A DNA stretch of 12,667 bases from JBAPRR01 sp049281195 (GTDB lineage Bacteria > Actinomycetota > Acidimicrobiia > Acidimicrobiales > CAVXTF01): positions 1 through 12,667 of the forward strand of contig JBAPRR010000161.1 in NCBI GenBank assembly GCA_049281195.1, written 5' to 3'. Below the pieces are notes generated by a model. The model made no database searches. It had not been told where the DNA came from and was given only the letters and a program-made list of their open reading frames with translations. This document shows, in pieces, positions 1 through 6,618 of this stretch (its first letter is position 1; each line of letters begins with the position of its first letter). Position numbers and translations under genes: made by a program.

Positions 1-626
1 AGCCAGAGTCTCTTCTCCCGTGCTCCCGCCGGCATGGCCAGACAGGCCAGGCCGCCGATCAGATAAGCCACAACGGCAGAATCGGGATAATCGGTACCCC
101 AGGCAGTTATTACAACGGGAGAGCTGAGCACGGCGAGTATCGCGATCACGCCCGCGGGCCGGCCGTACATACGCCGCAGCAGCAGATATGCAGGCACCAC
201 GGCGATCAGGGCGAACACGAACCTGGTAATGAAGAATCCGGGAACGGCCCCGAAAAGCACGTAGGAGATTCGCGCCGGGACCAAAAACCCGACTCTCGCA
301 GCTTCGCGAAGCCGCGCCGTCGATTCGTAGATGGAGGCGTATCTGTAGAACACGTCGCGGGGATCCACCAGGTATGCCGTGTGCATGGCGGGGTCGGGGA
401 GCCCAGTGGGCGCCATCGGGCGCAGCCTGAGAATGAAGAACGTGATCGCCGGGGAGGCCACCACGGCGATCGCTTCGATCAGATTCGGCCAAACCCGTGG
501 ATTCGCCCTGCGGTGGGAGGGCCTGGTCACCGGCTTATCCGCATCGTCGACGGAAGTCGCTTCTGCCGAAATAGTCAAGGCGAGAGAATAACTTGGGCGA
601 TCGTTTGGCCGATGGTCATCGGCCAT
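1..626 (-). CDS. Membrane glycosyltransferase-like protein (GT-C / ArnT-PMT type), N-terminal part, cut by window edge
   Basis: This reading frame starts at ATG 626-624 and stays open to the left edge, so only the first 208 residues are visible and the stop lies outside. A soluble basic N-terminus (about 1-45) is followed by hydrophobic segments near residues 49-67, 118-150 (probably a re-entrant stretch plus a helix), 159-176 and 183-199. The loop after the first helix holds an acidic cluster (VDPRDVFYRY, residues 87-96), and GTDYPDS (177-183) sits between the last two helices. A long acidic first external loop after TM1 fits GT-C transferases that use polyprenyl-phosphate sugars (GT39/GT83-like). 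That assignment is inference; the substrate cannot be told. The gene begins 15 nt after the stop of the cyclase/TPR gene, so the two are probably co-transcribed. No convincing Shine-Dalgarno is seen; a TTG at 578 in the same frame is an alternative start. Confidence 0.72.
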   Translation of the reverse strand, partial: MADDHRPNDRPSYSLALTISAEATSVDDADKPVTRPSHRRANPRVWPNLIEAIAVVASPAITFFILRLRPMAPTGLPDPAMHTAYLVDPRDVFYRYASIYESTARLREAARVGFLVPARISYVLFGAVPGFFITRFVFALIAVVPAYLLLRRMYGRPAGVIAILAVLSSPVVITAWGTDYPDSAVVAYLIGGLACLAMPAGAREKRLW

Positions 627-641
627 ACCGGTTGTGACCGC

Positions 642-3500
642 TCAGGCCTCGCCGAGAGCCATGACGATGGCATCGTCGATTCCGATGGTCCTGCCGCGGG
701 CCCAATGGCCTTGGTGGTCGGCGCTCTGAGATCTGGCCACTTCGATGAGTGGGTCGTACATGCCCCGGAAAAAGGCGCGCAACGGGTAGCCCACGGCGTC
801 TCGTATCTGCTCCGCCGACGCGAACAGCAAGAGCCCTCTGTCGAAGTGCCCTTCGGCGACATCGAGCGCGGCCAGCTCTTCGAGCACGTCCGCCACATCG
901 CGGCTGCGATCCTCGGTATCCCTCGCGATCGTCAGGCTCTCGGTCAGAAGAGATCTCGCCTCTTCGAGTGATCCTTGCTGGCGCGCCGTGGAACCCAGAT
1001 TCGTGAGTGCAGCCGCCAGGTGTGAGCGGTCTCCGATGGATCTGAACGTCTCGAGGCTTTCGGAGTGGAGATCCCTGGCTCGATCGAGGTCTCCGCGCTG
1101 CTGCCAGAAGAAGCCCAGGTTGTCGAGAGCCCCTGCGATACGACGTGGATCTCCCGCTTCGCGCGCTTTGGTGAGACTCTGTTCCATGAGATCGCACGCG
1201 GCCAGCAGATCTCCCCTGTATTCGGCTGTTATGCCGAGGCTCATCAGGGCGGAGCCAGCACCGAGAAGATCACCGATGCGTTCGAAGATTGACAGTGCCT
1301 CCTCCAGATGCTCTGTAGCCACTTCGAGATCGTGGCGCTCAGCCGCGATCACTCCGGCCATGCGATGGGCATCCGCCAGTCCCTTCCCGTCACCGGTGTC
1401 CTTCAGGATCTCGAGGTAGCTGGCGAGTTGACGAGCTGCTTCGAACACGTCGCCTTCGTGCCAGGCCACCCATGCCAGATCGAGCGTGGTACGTGCCGCG
1501 CCGTGCTGATCCTCGAGCTGGTTCGATAGTCGCGCACTTTCTTCGAGCGTCGATCTGGCTTTTCGGTAGTCGCCGTTCATCACCATGAGGCCGCCCGCAC
1601 CCAACAGCGCCGCGGCGCGATCACGGCTCAGGGAGTTCGACTGAGCGAGTGCCCTCTCCAACCAATCCAGCCCTTCAACGACGTCGCCGTGTACCCGCCA
1701 GAAGGGCGCAAGCTGCGCGGCCATCTCGAGAGCGACGTCACTACGTCGGTCGTCTAGAGCAAACTCCAGGGCGTTTCGCAGGTTCTCCTGGTCGGCCGTC
1801 AACAGATCCAGCCATTTTCGCTGGGCTCCGCCTTCAAGGTCCGAATCGGAGGCGATGCTGCGAAACCATTCGAGATGAGCCACCCGCATTTCAGCCAGAT
1901 CCTGCGACTCTTCGAGGTGCCTCCAAGCAAGCTCCCTCACCGTCTCGAGCATCGAAAATCGGGTCTGGCCGTCTTCTGTCATCGTTCTCACCACCAGGGA
2001 GCACTGGCTGAGATGAGCCAGCGTCCTGATAACTGATCCGGAGCTCGAACAGATGGCGTTTGCAGCTTCGATGCTCCAACTGCCGGCGAAGATCCCTAGG
2101 CGGTTGAAGAGGAGGCGTTCGTCAGGAGACAGAAGCTCGAAGCTCCATTCGAGGGCCGCACGGAGTGTCCTGTGACGAGCGAGAGCAGCCCGGTTGCCTC
2201 CATCGAGAAGCTCGAACCTGTCGTCGAGGAGTGTTGCGATCTCCTGTGGAGTGAGCGATCCGACGCGTGCGGCCGCGAGCTCTATGGCGAGAGGGATCCC
2301 GTCCAGACGGCGGCAGATCTCGGCGACCGCAGAAACGCTTCGAGCGTCGAAGGTGAAATCCGGGAAGGTGTGAGCGGCCCGGTCACAGAACAAGCGCACC
2401 GCATCATGAGAGACGAGGTCCGACGATTCCAGCTCTCCTGGTGGGGGCACGCCCAAAGACGGGATCGACCACACCACTTCATCGGGAATGCCGATCCGTT
2501 CGCGACTGGTGGCCAGAATCTTCACGGAGGCGCACGATCTGAGCACGGCGTCCGCCAGCTGCGCGCAGGCATCCAACAGATGCTCGCAATTGTCGAGCAG
2601 GAGCAGAAGGCTCCGGTCACCGATCCCTTCGCACAACGCATCCGACATGTCGCGGTCCGCTTCCGAACGGATCCCGATGGCCTGCGCCACCGCAGACGGT
2701 ACGAGGTTCGGATCCGTAAGCCCGCCGAGCTCTACAAGCCATGCACCGTCTGAGAATTCCGGGGCCACGTCTCCGGCGACCTCGATCGAAAGACGCGTCT
2801 TACCAGCGCCTCCGGGTCCGACGATCGTCACCATGTGATCGTTCTGTAGAAGCTTCTTGACGTCTCTCTTGTCACCCTCGCGACCGATGAAGCTCGTTCT
2901 CGAGACCGGCAGGTTGTGGAGGCGCGGTGAACGTGCCCGGAGTGGAGGGAACTCCCGGAGCAGTTCCGGATGGATCACCTGGAAAAGATGCTCGGGGTCC
3001 GGAAAGTCCTTCAGGGAGTAGGCGCCAAGATCCAGGATCGAAAGATCCGGATCGGCGGCGATGCGACTCGTTGCGGCTTCGAGAGTGGAGGCGGAGAGCA
3101 CCACCTGACCCCCGTGGGCGGAAGCCGAAACCCGGGCGGCACGGTGAACCGCCAACGCCGTGTAGGTGCCACCAACGGGGACCGCGCTTCCTGTATGGAG
3201 ACCCATCCTTACGCGAAGGGTTGCGTCTTCGAGCTCTGCGTCGATTAGTCCCAGGCCGATCTGGGCGGCCGCCGCTGCTTGCACTGCCGCGAACGCATCG
3301 TCGAAGGCCGCGAAACAGCCGTCACCTTCGGTGTCTACGACGACGCCCCCGAAGCGAGAGAAGGAAGAGCTGAGCACTTGGTGATGCCGACGCAACAGCG
3401 GGGGATAGCGGACGTCCAGCTGGCGGAAAAGCTGGGTCGACCCTTCGACATCTGTGAAGAGGAACGTCACAGAGCCCTGAGGCAACTGCCTGTCGGCCAC
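642..3500 (-). CDS. Cyclase-like / NB-ARC ATPase / TPR signalling protein (952 aa)
   Basis: A large cytoplasmic STAND-type regulator. Residues 10-175 form a class III nucleotidyl cyclase domain: FTDVEGST (15-22, first metal Asp), EGDGCFAAF (58-66, second metal Asp), LHTG (101-104) and VHRAARV (118-124). Residues 200-480 form an AfsR/NB-ARC-like ATPase: P-loop GPGGAGKT (228-235), Walker B LLLLLDNCEHL (298-308), TSRE (331-334), GIPLAIELAA (401-410), then a winged-helix-like stretch (444-480). About 628-895 are TPR repeats of alternating helices with G-D-x-x-x-A pairs. There is no LuxR-type HTH at the C-terminus. In the cyclase domain the usual substrate Lys before GD is Asp (VDTEGD) and the transition-state Asn is His (VHRAAR), so activity is doubtful and the domain may act as a nucleotide sensor. 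The start is GTG 3500, placed just before the domain; the Shine-Dalgarno is weak. It lies 64 nt after the VOC gene and 15 nt before the GT-C gene, which suggests one transcription unit. Confidence 0.9.
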   Translation of the reverse strand: MADRQLPQGSVTFLFTDVEGSTQLFRQLDVRYPPLLRRHHQVLSSSFSRFGGVVVDTEGDGCFAAFDDAFAAVQAAAAAQIGLGLIDAELEDATLRVRMGLHTGSAVPVGGTYTALAVHRAARVSASAHGGQVVLSASTLEAATSRIAADPDLSILDLGAYSLKDFPDPEHLFQVIHPELLREFPPLRARSPRLHNLPVSRTSFIGREGDKRDVKKLLQNDHMVTIVGPGGAGKTRLSIEVAGDVAPEFSDGAWLVELGGLTDPNLVPSAVAQAIGIRSEADRDMSDALCEGIGDRSLLLLLDNCEHLLDACAQLADAVLRSCASVKILATSRERIGIPDEVVWSIPSLGVPPPGELESSDLVSHDAVRLFCDRAAHTFPDFTFDARSVSAVAEICRRLDGIPLAIELAAARVGSLTPQEIATLLDDRFELLDGGNRAALARHRTLRAALEWSFELLSPDERLLFNRLGIFAGSWSIEAANAICSSSGSVIRTLAHLSQCSLVVRTMTEDGQTRFSMLETVRELAWRHLEESQDLAEMRVAHLEWFRSIASDSDLEGGAQRKWLDLLTADQENLRNALEFALDDRRSDVALEMAAQLAPFWRVHGDVVEGLDWLERALAQSNSLSRDRAAALLGAGGLMVMNGDYRKARSTLEESARLSNQLEDQHGAARTTLDLAWVAWHEGDVFEAARQLASYLEILKDTGDGKGLADAHRMAGVIAAERHDLEVATEHLEEALSIFERIGDLLGAGSALMSLGITAEYRGDLLAACDLMEQSLTKAREAGDPRRIAGALDNLGFFWQQRGDLDRARDLHSESLETFRSIGDRSHLAAALTNLGSTARQQGSLEEARSLLTESLTIARDTEDRSRDVADVLEELAALDVAEGHFDRGLLLFASAEQIRDAVGYPLRAFFRGMYDPLIEVARSQSADHQGHWARGRTIGIDDAIVMALGEA

Positions 3501-3554
3501 CGGCTGAAAGCCTACGGCAGTGCATGAGACGAGCTACTGCCGATGGAGAAAGCG

Positions 3555-3569
3555 GCTGAGCACCTCAGC
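3555..3569. other. Short perfect hairpin over the end of the VOC gene
   Basis: A 6-bp inverted repeat (GCTGAG / CTCAGC) with a 3-nt loop covers the stop codon of the VOC gene, ahead of the cyclase gene. On the minus-strand transcript it is followed by a weak pyrimidine tract (CGCTTTCTCC) rather than a U-run, so it is at most a partial terminator or a chance stem. Confidence 0.3.
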
Positions 3570-3930
3570 TGACCGGGACGGCTCCCGGCTCGAAGAGCTC
3601 GACCATGTTGCCTGCAGGATCATGCAGGAACGATTGGTACCCGCCCGCCACAACGACTGGCTCCGTCACTTCTACCCCGGCGCCGCGCAGATCCGAGACC
3701 GCCCCGTACATGTCTGTGACTCTCAGGGCCAGGTGCTGGCCCAAATTGGGGGGAGTGGTGGCCTCGATCAGGTGTATCTGCTGACCGCCCGCGTCCAACC
3801 ACGCTCCTCCGAACCCGAAGTCCGGTCGATCCGGTCGCTGCACCAGACCGAGAACCTCTGTATAGAACTTGATCCCCTCGGGGACGTCCTTGACGTTTAT
3901 CGACACGTGGTGGAGACCAGTTGCTTTCAC
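3565..3930 (-). CDS. VOC-family (glyoxalase/bleomycin-resistance/dioxygenase fold) protein, 121 aa
   Basis: A small cytoplasmic metal-dependent protein of the vicinal oxygen chelate superfamily, made of two beta-alpha-beta-beta-beta modules. Visible features are GLHHVSINVKD (residues 5-15), FYTEVLGL (22-29), a central QIHLIEA (51-57), GQHLALRVTD (64-73) and a C-terminal HDPAGNMVELFEP (103-115). The expected metal ligands are present as His8, His66 and Glu111. The length matches a single-domain VOC protein. The start is GTG 3930, immediately before the first strand; a longer frame reaching to 4197 exists but its first 89 residues look like non-coding translation. The family covers glyoxalases, fosfomycin and bleomycin resistance proteins and extradiol dioxygenases, and the substrate cannot be chosen from sequence alone. 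It is the first of three minus-strand genes facing away from the merR-gcv cluster. Confidence 0.88.
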   Translation of the reverse strand: MKATGLHHVSINVKDVPEGIKFYTEVLGLVQRPDRPDFGFGGAWLDAGGQQIHLIEATTPPNLGQHLALRVTDMYGAVSDLRGAGVEVTEPVVVAGGYQSFLHDPAGNMVELFEPGAVPVS

Positions 3931-4317
3931 GGCACGATTCTGACCCGTTTTGTCGCATGGATCCACCAACCCACCGTCGCCCGTTTTGGGCTCCCGAAGT
4001 AGCCTTTGTCGGAGGCGGGGAGAATCCAAAGCATCCTGACGGCGGAGGTTTCGAATGTTCCTCTGCTCGTCCACGTGGTCCGGCCCGGACCGGGATCGAT
4101 GGGGTGCCTCCAAACGGTAATCAGAGGGTCGCAGGCGATCTCTGTTCCGGTACCGCAACAGCATTCGTTCGGCTTCGTCTGTCGCAACCGTTCCCATGAT
4201 GGATTGCAGGATCCTGTTCAGTAGGTGCCGTCGCGGGCGGAGTAATCGCCATATTGCCTGTCTCGTAGAAGTCGGAACCGCCGAGGGGTTCTCCTTCTCC
4301 CGGTCCCTGACCTAGAA

Positions 4318-4368
4318 GGCCTAAAACCGCGAAGTAGGCCCCGACCCCCGGGGCGGGACGACGGGCCT
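4318..4368. repeat. Overlapping, mutually exclusive inverted repeats upstream of merR
   Basis: GGCCTA (4318-4323) can pair with TAGGCC (4335-4340) across an 11-nt loop. The same right arm, read as AGGCCC (4336-4341), can instead pair with GGGCCT (4363-4368) around a very GC-rich interior (CCCCCGGGGCGGG). The two stems share bases and so exclude each other. No U-tract follows either. Whether this region is transcribed is unknown. Confidence 0.3.
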
Positions 4369-4455
4369 CCTCGCAAATTCCCTGGTCAGACCATAAACCT
4401 TTACTTGAGGGTTAGGAATTATTACACCCACGTAACTACCATCGTGTTGCTTCAA

Positions 4456-4471
4456 AGGTTAAGATTGACCT
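4456..4471. promoter_or_regulatory. Imperfect palindrome, candidate MerR operator and promoter
   Basis: AGGTTAAGATTGACCT is an imperfect dyad: 12 of 16 positions match its own reverse complement, with AGGT and ACCT as perfect outer arms. A -10-like TAAGAT (4460-4465) sits inside it, 25 bp before the merR start after allowing for the Shine-Dalgarno. MerR regulators commonly bind dyads that overlap their own promoter, so autoregulation is a reasonable inference. No good -35 is evident, which would suit an activator-dependent MerR promoter. Confidence 0.42.
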
Positions 4472-4482
4472 GCACCTGAGGT

Positions 4483-4489
4483 GGAGGAG
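4483..4489 (+). promoter_or_regulatory. Shine-Dalgarno of merR
   Basis: GGAGGAG lies 7 nt before ATG 4497. It is the strongest ribosome-binding site in the left two thirds of the window and fixes the merR start. Confidence 0.75.
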
Positions 4490-4496
4490 AGGGCCG

Positions 4497-5012
4497 ATGG
4501 AGCACGACGGAAAGTTGGGCGCGTCTGTCGACGCGCCGGAAGATGCGGGCTTTCGCGGACCCCAGGTCTGCAAGCTCGTCGGTATCACTTACCGGCAGCT
4601 CGACTACTGGGCTCGTACCGGGCTTCTGCGTCCTTCCATAACCGACGCACGTGGGAGCGGGACGCAACGCCTGTACTCGTACCACGACGTTCTTGAGTTG
4701 AAGGTCATCAAGCGGCTGCTCGATGCCGGCGTCTCTTTGAGGCAGGCGCGTAGAGCCGTTGAATGCCTTCGCGACGACCTCGGTGGAGACATGGCGAGCG
4801 CCAATCTGGTGCTCGCCGGATCGGACGCCGTTCTCGCGCACTCCGAGGATCAGGTGATCAACATTTTGCGCGGCGGGCAAGGAGTTTTGAACATCGTTCC
4901 GCTGAACGGGCTCGTCACTGAGCTCAACACTGCGATCGTTCGCTTCAAGCACACCGCAGCCTCTGCAGACGAAGACGCGTCGGCTCAGAGAGTGACTGCG
5001 CAGGGCGCTTGA
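4497..5012 (+). CDS. MerR-family transcriptional regulator, Rv1830-like
   Basis: A 171-residue DNA-binding regulator. The winged HTH spans about residues 18-62 (FRGPQVCKLVGITYRQLDYW, then GSGTQRLYSYHDV at 53-65), followed by the dimerisation helix (66-94, LKVIKRLLDAGVSLRQARRA). A small C-terminal domain includes ILRGGQGVLNIV (123-134). There is no metal-binding cysteine pattern; only Cys25 and Cys90 are present. From memory the whole layout closely matches M. tuberculosis Rv1830, including the GITYRQLDYWARTGL and GGQGV segments. In mycobacteria Rv1830 lies beside gcvB and near gcvH/garA, so linkage to glycine-cleavage genes is conserved. A strong Shine-Dalgarno and the dyad at 4456-4471 precede it. 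The stop overlaps the start of the next gene by 4 nt, implying translational coupling. Its regulon is not evident from sequence; control of the downstream gcv genes is inference. Confidence 0.92.
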   Translation: MEHDGKLGASVDAPEDAGFRGPQVCKLVGITYRQLDYWARTGLLRPSITDARGSGTQRLYSYHDVLELKVIKRLLDAGVSLRQARRAVECLRDDLGGDMASANLVLAGSDAVLAHSEDQVINILRGGQGVLNIVPLNGLVTELNTAIVRFKHTAASADEDASAQRVTAQGA

Positions 5013-5386
5013 ACAAGGCCCGGCACCGGCGCCGAAAGGCGCATCGAGGCGACGTGCAGTTCGCTCACGAGTCGGAACGTCACGTCGCCAACCTGTTGGA
5101 CTTCTATGGAGTTCGTTGGGAATACGAGCCAGTCCAGTTCGTCCTCGATTGGGATCAGTCCGGTCGCCCCGCCAGTGCCTTCAGACCCGACTTCTACCTC
5201 CCCGATCATGGCTGCTTCGTCGAGGTGACAACCCTCAATCAGAGACTGGTCACCCGTAAGAATGCCAAGGTGCGCAAGATGAAAGAGCTTTACCCTGAGA
5301 TTGAGGTGAAGCTTCTTTACCAGCGCGATCTGCTCGCCCTCGCCACCAAGTACCACCTGGAACCGACCAGTTCGCCAGCGGCGTAG
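5009..5386 (+). CDS. Small PD-(D/E)XK nuclease-like protein (125 aa)
   Basis: The basic N-terminus (1-14) is followed by a helix with acidic residues (HESERHVANLLD, 20-31), a strand (WEYEPVQFVLDW, 38-49), the core RPDFYLPDHGCFVEVTT (59-75) and a basic segment RKNAKVRKMKEL (83-94), then EIEVKLLYQRDLLAL (97-111). This is the outline of a PD-(D/E)XK fold, with Asp61 and Glu72 as candidate metal ligands. The usual Lys of E-x-K is Thr74, so the catalytic Lys is either moved (for example to Lys84) or lost. TTG 5009 overlaps the merR stop (TTGA); GTG 5054, preceded by GAGG, is an alternative start that keeps the whole conserved part. It is followed 11 nt later by gcvT. I do not recognise a named function. 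A DNA or RNA nuclease, or a degenerate nucleic-acid-binding protein, are the main options. Confidence 0.72.
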   Translation: MNKARHRRRKAHRGDVQFAHESERHVANLLDFYGVRWEYEPVQFVLDWDQSGRPASAFRPDFYLPDHGCFVEVTTLNQRLVTRKNAKVRKMKELYPEIEVKLLYQRDLLALATKYHLEPTSSPAA

Positions 5387-5397
5387 GCTCCGCTGTC

Positions 5398-6531
5398 GTG
5401 ATCGCTGACGAGCCCGCCGAAGCCGGGGTGGGTTCTCCGGCGGACCGCTCCGAAAAGCACTCTCCGCTCGAGACCGCCCATCTGGCACTCGACGCAAAGA
5501 TGGTCCCGTTCGGAGGCTGGCTTATGCCGCTTTCCTATCCCGGCGGAACGATCTCCGAGCATCTGGCGTGCAGGACAGACGGCGTCGCATTCGATGTGAG
5601 TCATCTCGGCACCGTTCGGATAGAAGGATCGCGGTCGTTCCAAGTTCTGCAGGACCAACTGAGCAACGACCTCAGGAAAGTGGAGCCGGGACGGGCGCAG
5701 TACACACACCTGCTGGACCCCACAGACGGTTCGGTGACCGACGACATCATCGTGTGGTGGATACGCGAAGACGTCTTCGACGTGATGCCGAACGCATCCA
5801 ATACCGAGCGTGTTCTCGACGCGCTGGGGGGAGAAGACACCACCTCGCGACGTGCCGTGATCGCTGTCCAAGGACCGAATGCGCGCTCGAAGCTTGCGGC
5901 CGTGAGCAAAGACGCTGCAGCGGTTCCTCACTTCGGAGTGGCCCGGTTCGACTGGGACGGTGCCGAATGCACCGTGGCGGGGACCGGGTACACAGGCGAG
6001 GACGGGGTCGAGTGCTCGGTTCCGGTCGAAGTGGCCGCCACTTTCTGGCAAGCGCTCCTAAGTGCGGAAATCCGACCCGCCGGTCTAGGAGCGAGAGACA
6101 CCCTGCGGCTCGAAGCGGGCCTTCCGCTTCACGGCCACGAGCTTGGTCCGGGCATAACCCCCCTCCAGGCCGGGCTGGGGTGGGTGGTCGGTTGGAAGAA
6201 GGCTCACTTCAGGGGCCGCAAGGCGCTCGAGAAAGAGCGCGCTGAAGGCCCCGCCAGGAAGCTGAGGGGTCTCGTCGCCGAGGGACGGCGGCCCCCGCGA
6301 GACGGATACCCGGTCGTAAGCGGTGACGTGAAGGTGGGATCGGTGACCAGTGGGAACTTTTCGCCGGTGTTGGCAAAGGGAATCGCTCTGGCCTTCATAG
6401 ACACCTCGGCCGGGGTCGAAGAGGGTCAGGAGATCGCCGTTCAAGCCGGCGAGAACACGCTGGGTGTGCGCGTGACAAAAACCCCGTTCGTAGTCGACGG
6501 CAAGGCACGGGACGAACTGGCCGCACACTGA
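5398..6531 (+). CDS. gcvT: Glycine cleavage system T protein (aminomethyltransferase)
   Basis: GcvT takes the aminomethyl group from lipoylated GcvH and passes its carbon to tetrahydrofolate, releasing ammonia (EC 2.1.2.10, cytoplasm). The 377-residue length is normal. Motifs in order: KMVPFGGWLMPLSY (34-47), EHLACRTDGVAFDVSHLG (54-71), the folate-site region GSVTDDIIVWW (111-121, with the conserved Asp pair 115-116), VMPNASN (129-135), VQGPNAR (157-163), GTGYTGEDGVE (195-205), GARDTLRLEAGLPLHGHEL (231-249) and, in the C-terminal barrel, VTSGNFSPVL (316-325). The start is GTG 5398; the first ~20 residues (Glu/Ala-rich) form a longer N-terminus than most homologues and no strong Shine-Dalgarno is present, so a slightly later start is possible. 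It lies 11 nt after the nuclease-like gene and is probably transcribed with it. Confidence 0.95.
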   Translation: MIADEPAEAGVGSPADRSEKHSPLETAHLALDAKMVPFGGWLMPLSYPGGTISEHLACRTDGVAFDVSHLGTVRIEGSRSFQVLQDQLSNDLRKVEPGRAQYTHLLDPTDGSVTDDIIVWWIREDVFDVMPNASNTERVLDALGGEDTTSRRAVIAVQGPNARSKLAAVSKDAAAVPHFGVARFDWDGAECTVAGTGYTGEDGVECSVPVEVAATFWQALLSAEIRPAGLGARDTLRLEAGLPLHGHELGPGITPLQAGLGWVVGWKKAHFRGRKALEKERAEGPARKLRGLVAEGRRPPRDGYPVVSGDVKVGSVTSGNFSPVLAKGIALAFIDTSAGVEEGQEIAVQAGENTLGVRVTKTPFVVDGKARDELAAH

Positions 6532-6550
6532 GGTTCTGGAGCACCATTAC

Positions 6551-6571
6551 TGTCGACCCCATTGGCCGACA
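6551..6571 (+). other. Weak hairpin in the gcvT-gcvPA gap
   Basis: The 87-bp gap holds TGTCG and CGACA as a 5-bp stem, extended inward by two further G-C pairs past an A/C mismatch. No U-run follows, so it is unlikely to stop transcription completely. The rest of the gap is AT-richer than the genes and could hold a secondary promoter; I cannot define one. Confidence 0.25.
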
Positions 6572-6618
6572 AGCATCAAAAACAAGCAGACTCCTTAGAG
6601 CGGAATCCCTAGAGAAAC

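Larger units (their letters stand above)
3931..4496. other. Divergent intergenic region, no convincing gene
   Basis: 566 bp separate the VOC start from the merR start. Reading frames exist on both strands here, but their translations are Arg/Pro/Ser-rich with no domain-like pattern. I see no tRNA and no glycine riboswitch. The part nearest merR (about 4380-4470) is clearly more AT-rich than its surroundings, as expected for a promoter. It also holds the alternative stems at 4318-4368 and the palindrome at 4456-4471, listed separately. The region must contain the promoters of both divergent units. Confidence 0.6.

Noticed and set aside
642..800. LuxR-type HTH at the C-terminus of the cyclase/TPR protein
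   Set aside because: The last 60 residues end with the DDAIVMALGEA-type helix and contain no HTH pattern.
3520..4002. Plus-strand open frame (160 aa) over the VOC gene
   Set aside because: The opposite strand encodes a complete VOC fold with metal ligands, so this frame is a shadow.
4020..4130. tRNA-like fragment (TTTCGAATG and GATCGAT stretches)
   Set aside because: No acceptor or anticodon stem can be built around them on either strand.
3931..4197. N-terminal extension of the VOC gene to ATG 4197
   Set aside because: The extra 89 residues are Arg-rich and domain-free, and the VOC fold begins exactly at GTG 3930.
5387..5397. Glycine riboswitch ahead of gcvT
   Set aside because: The gap is 11 nt, and no tandem-aptamer signature is seen there, before merR or in the gcvT-gcvPA gap.
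5317..6051. Long minus-strand open frame (244 aa) opposite gcvT
   Set aside because: It is antisense to a clearly conserved enzyme and its translation is Arg/His/Gly-rich without domain-like pattern, as expected for a shadow frame in GC-rich DNA.
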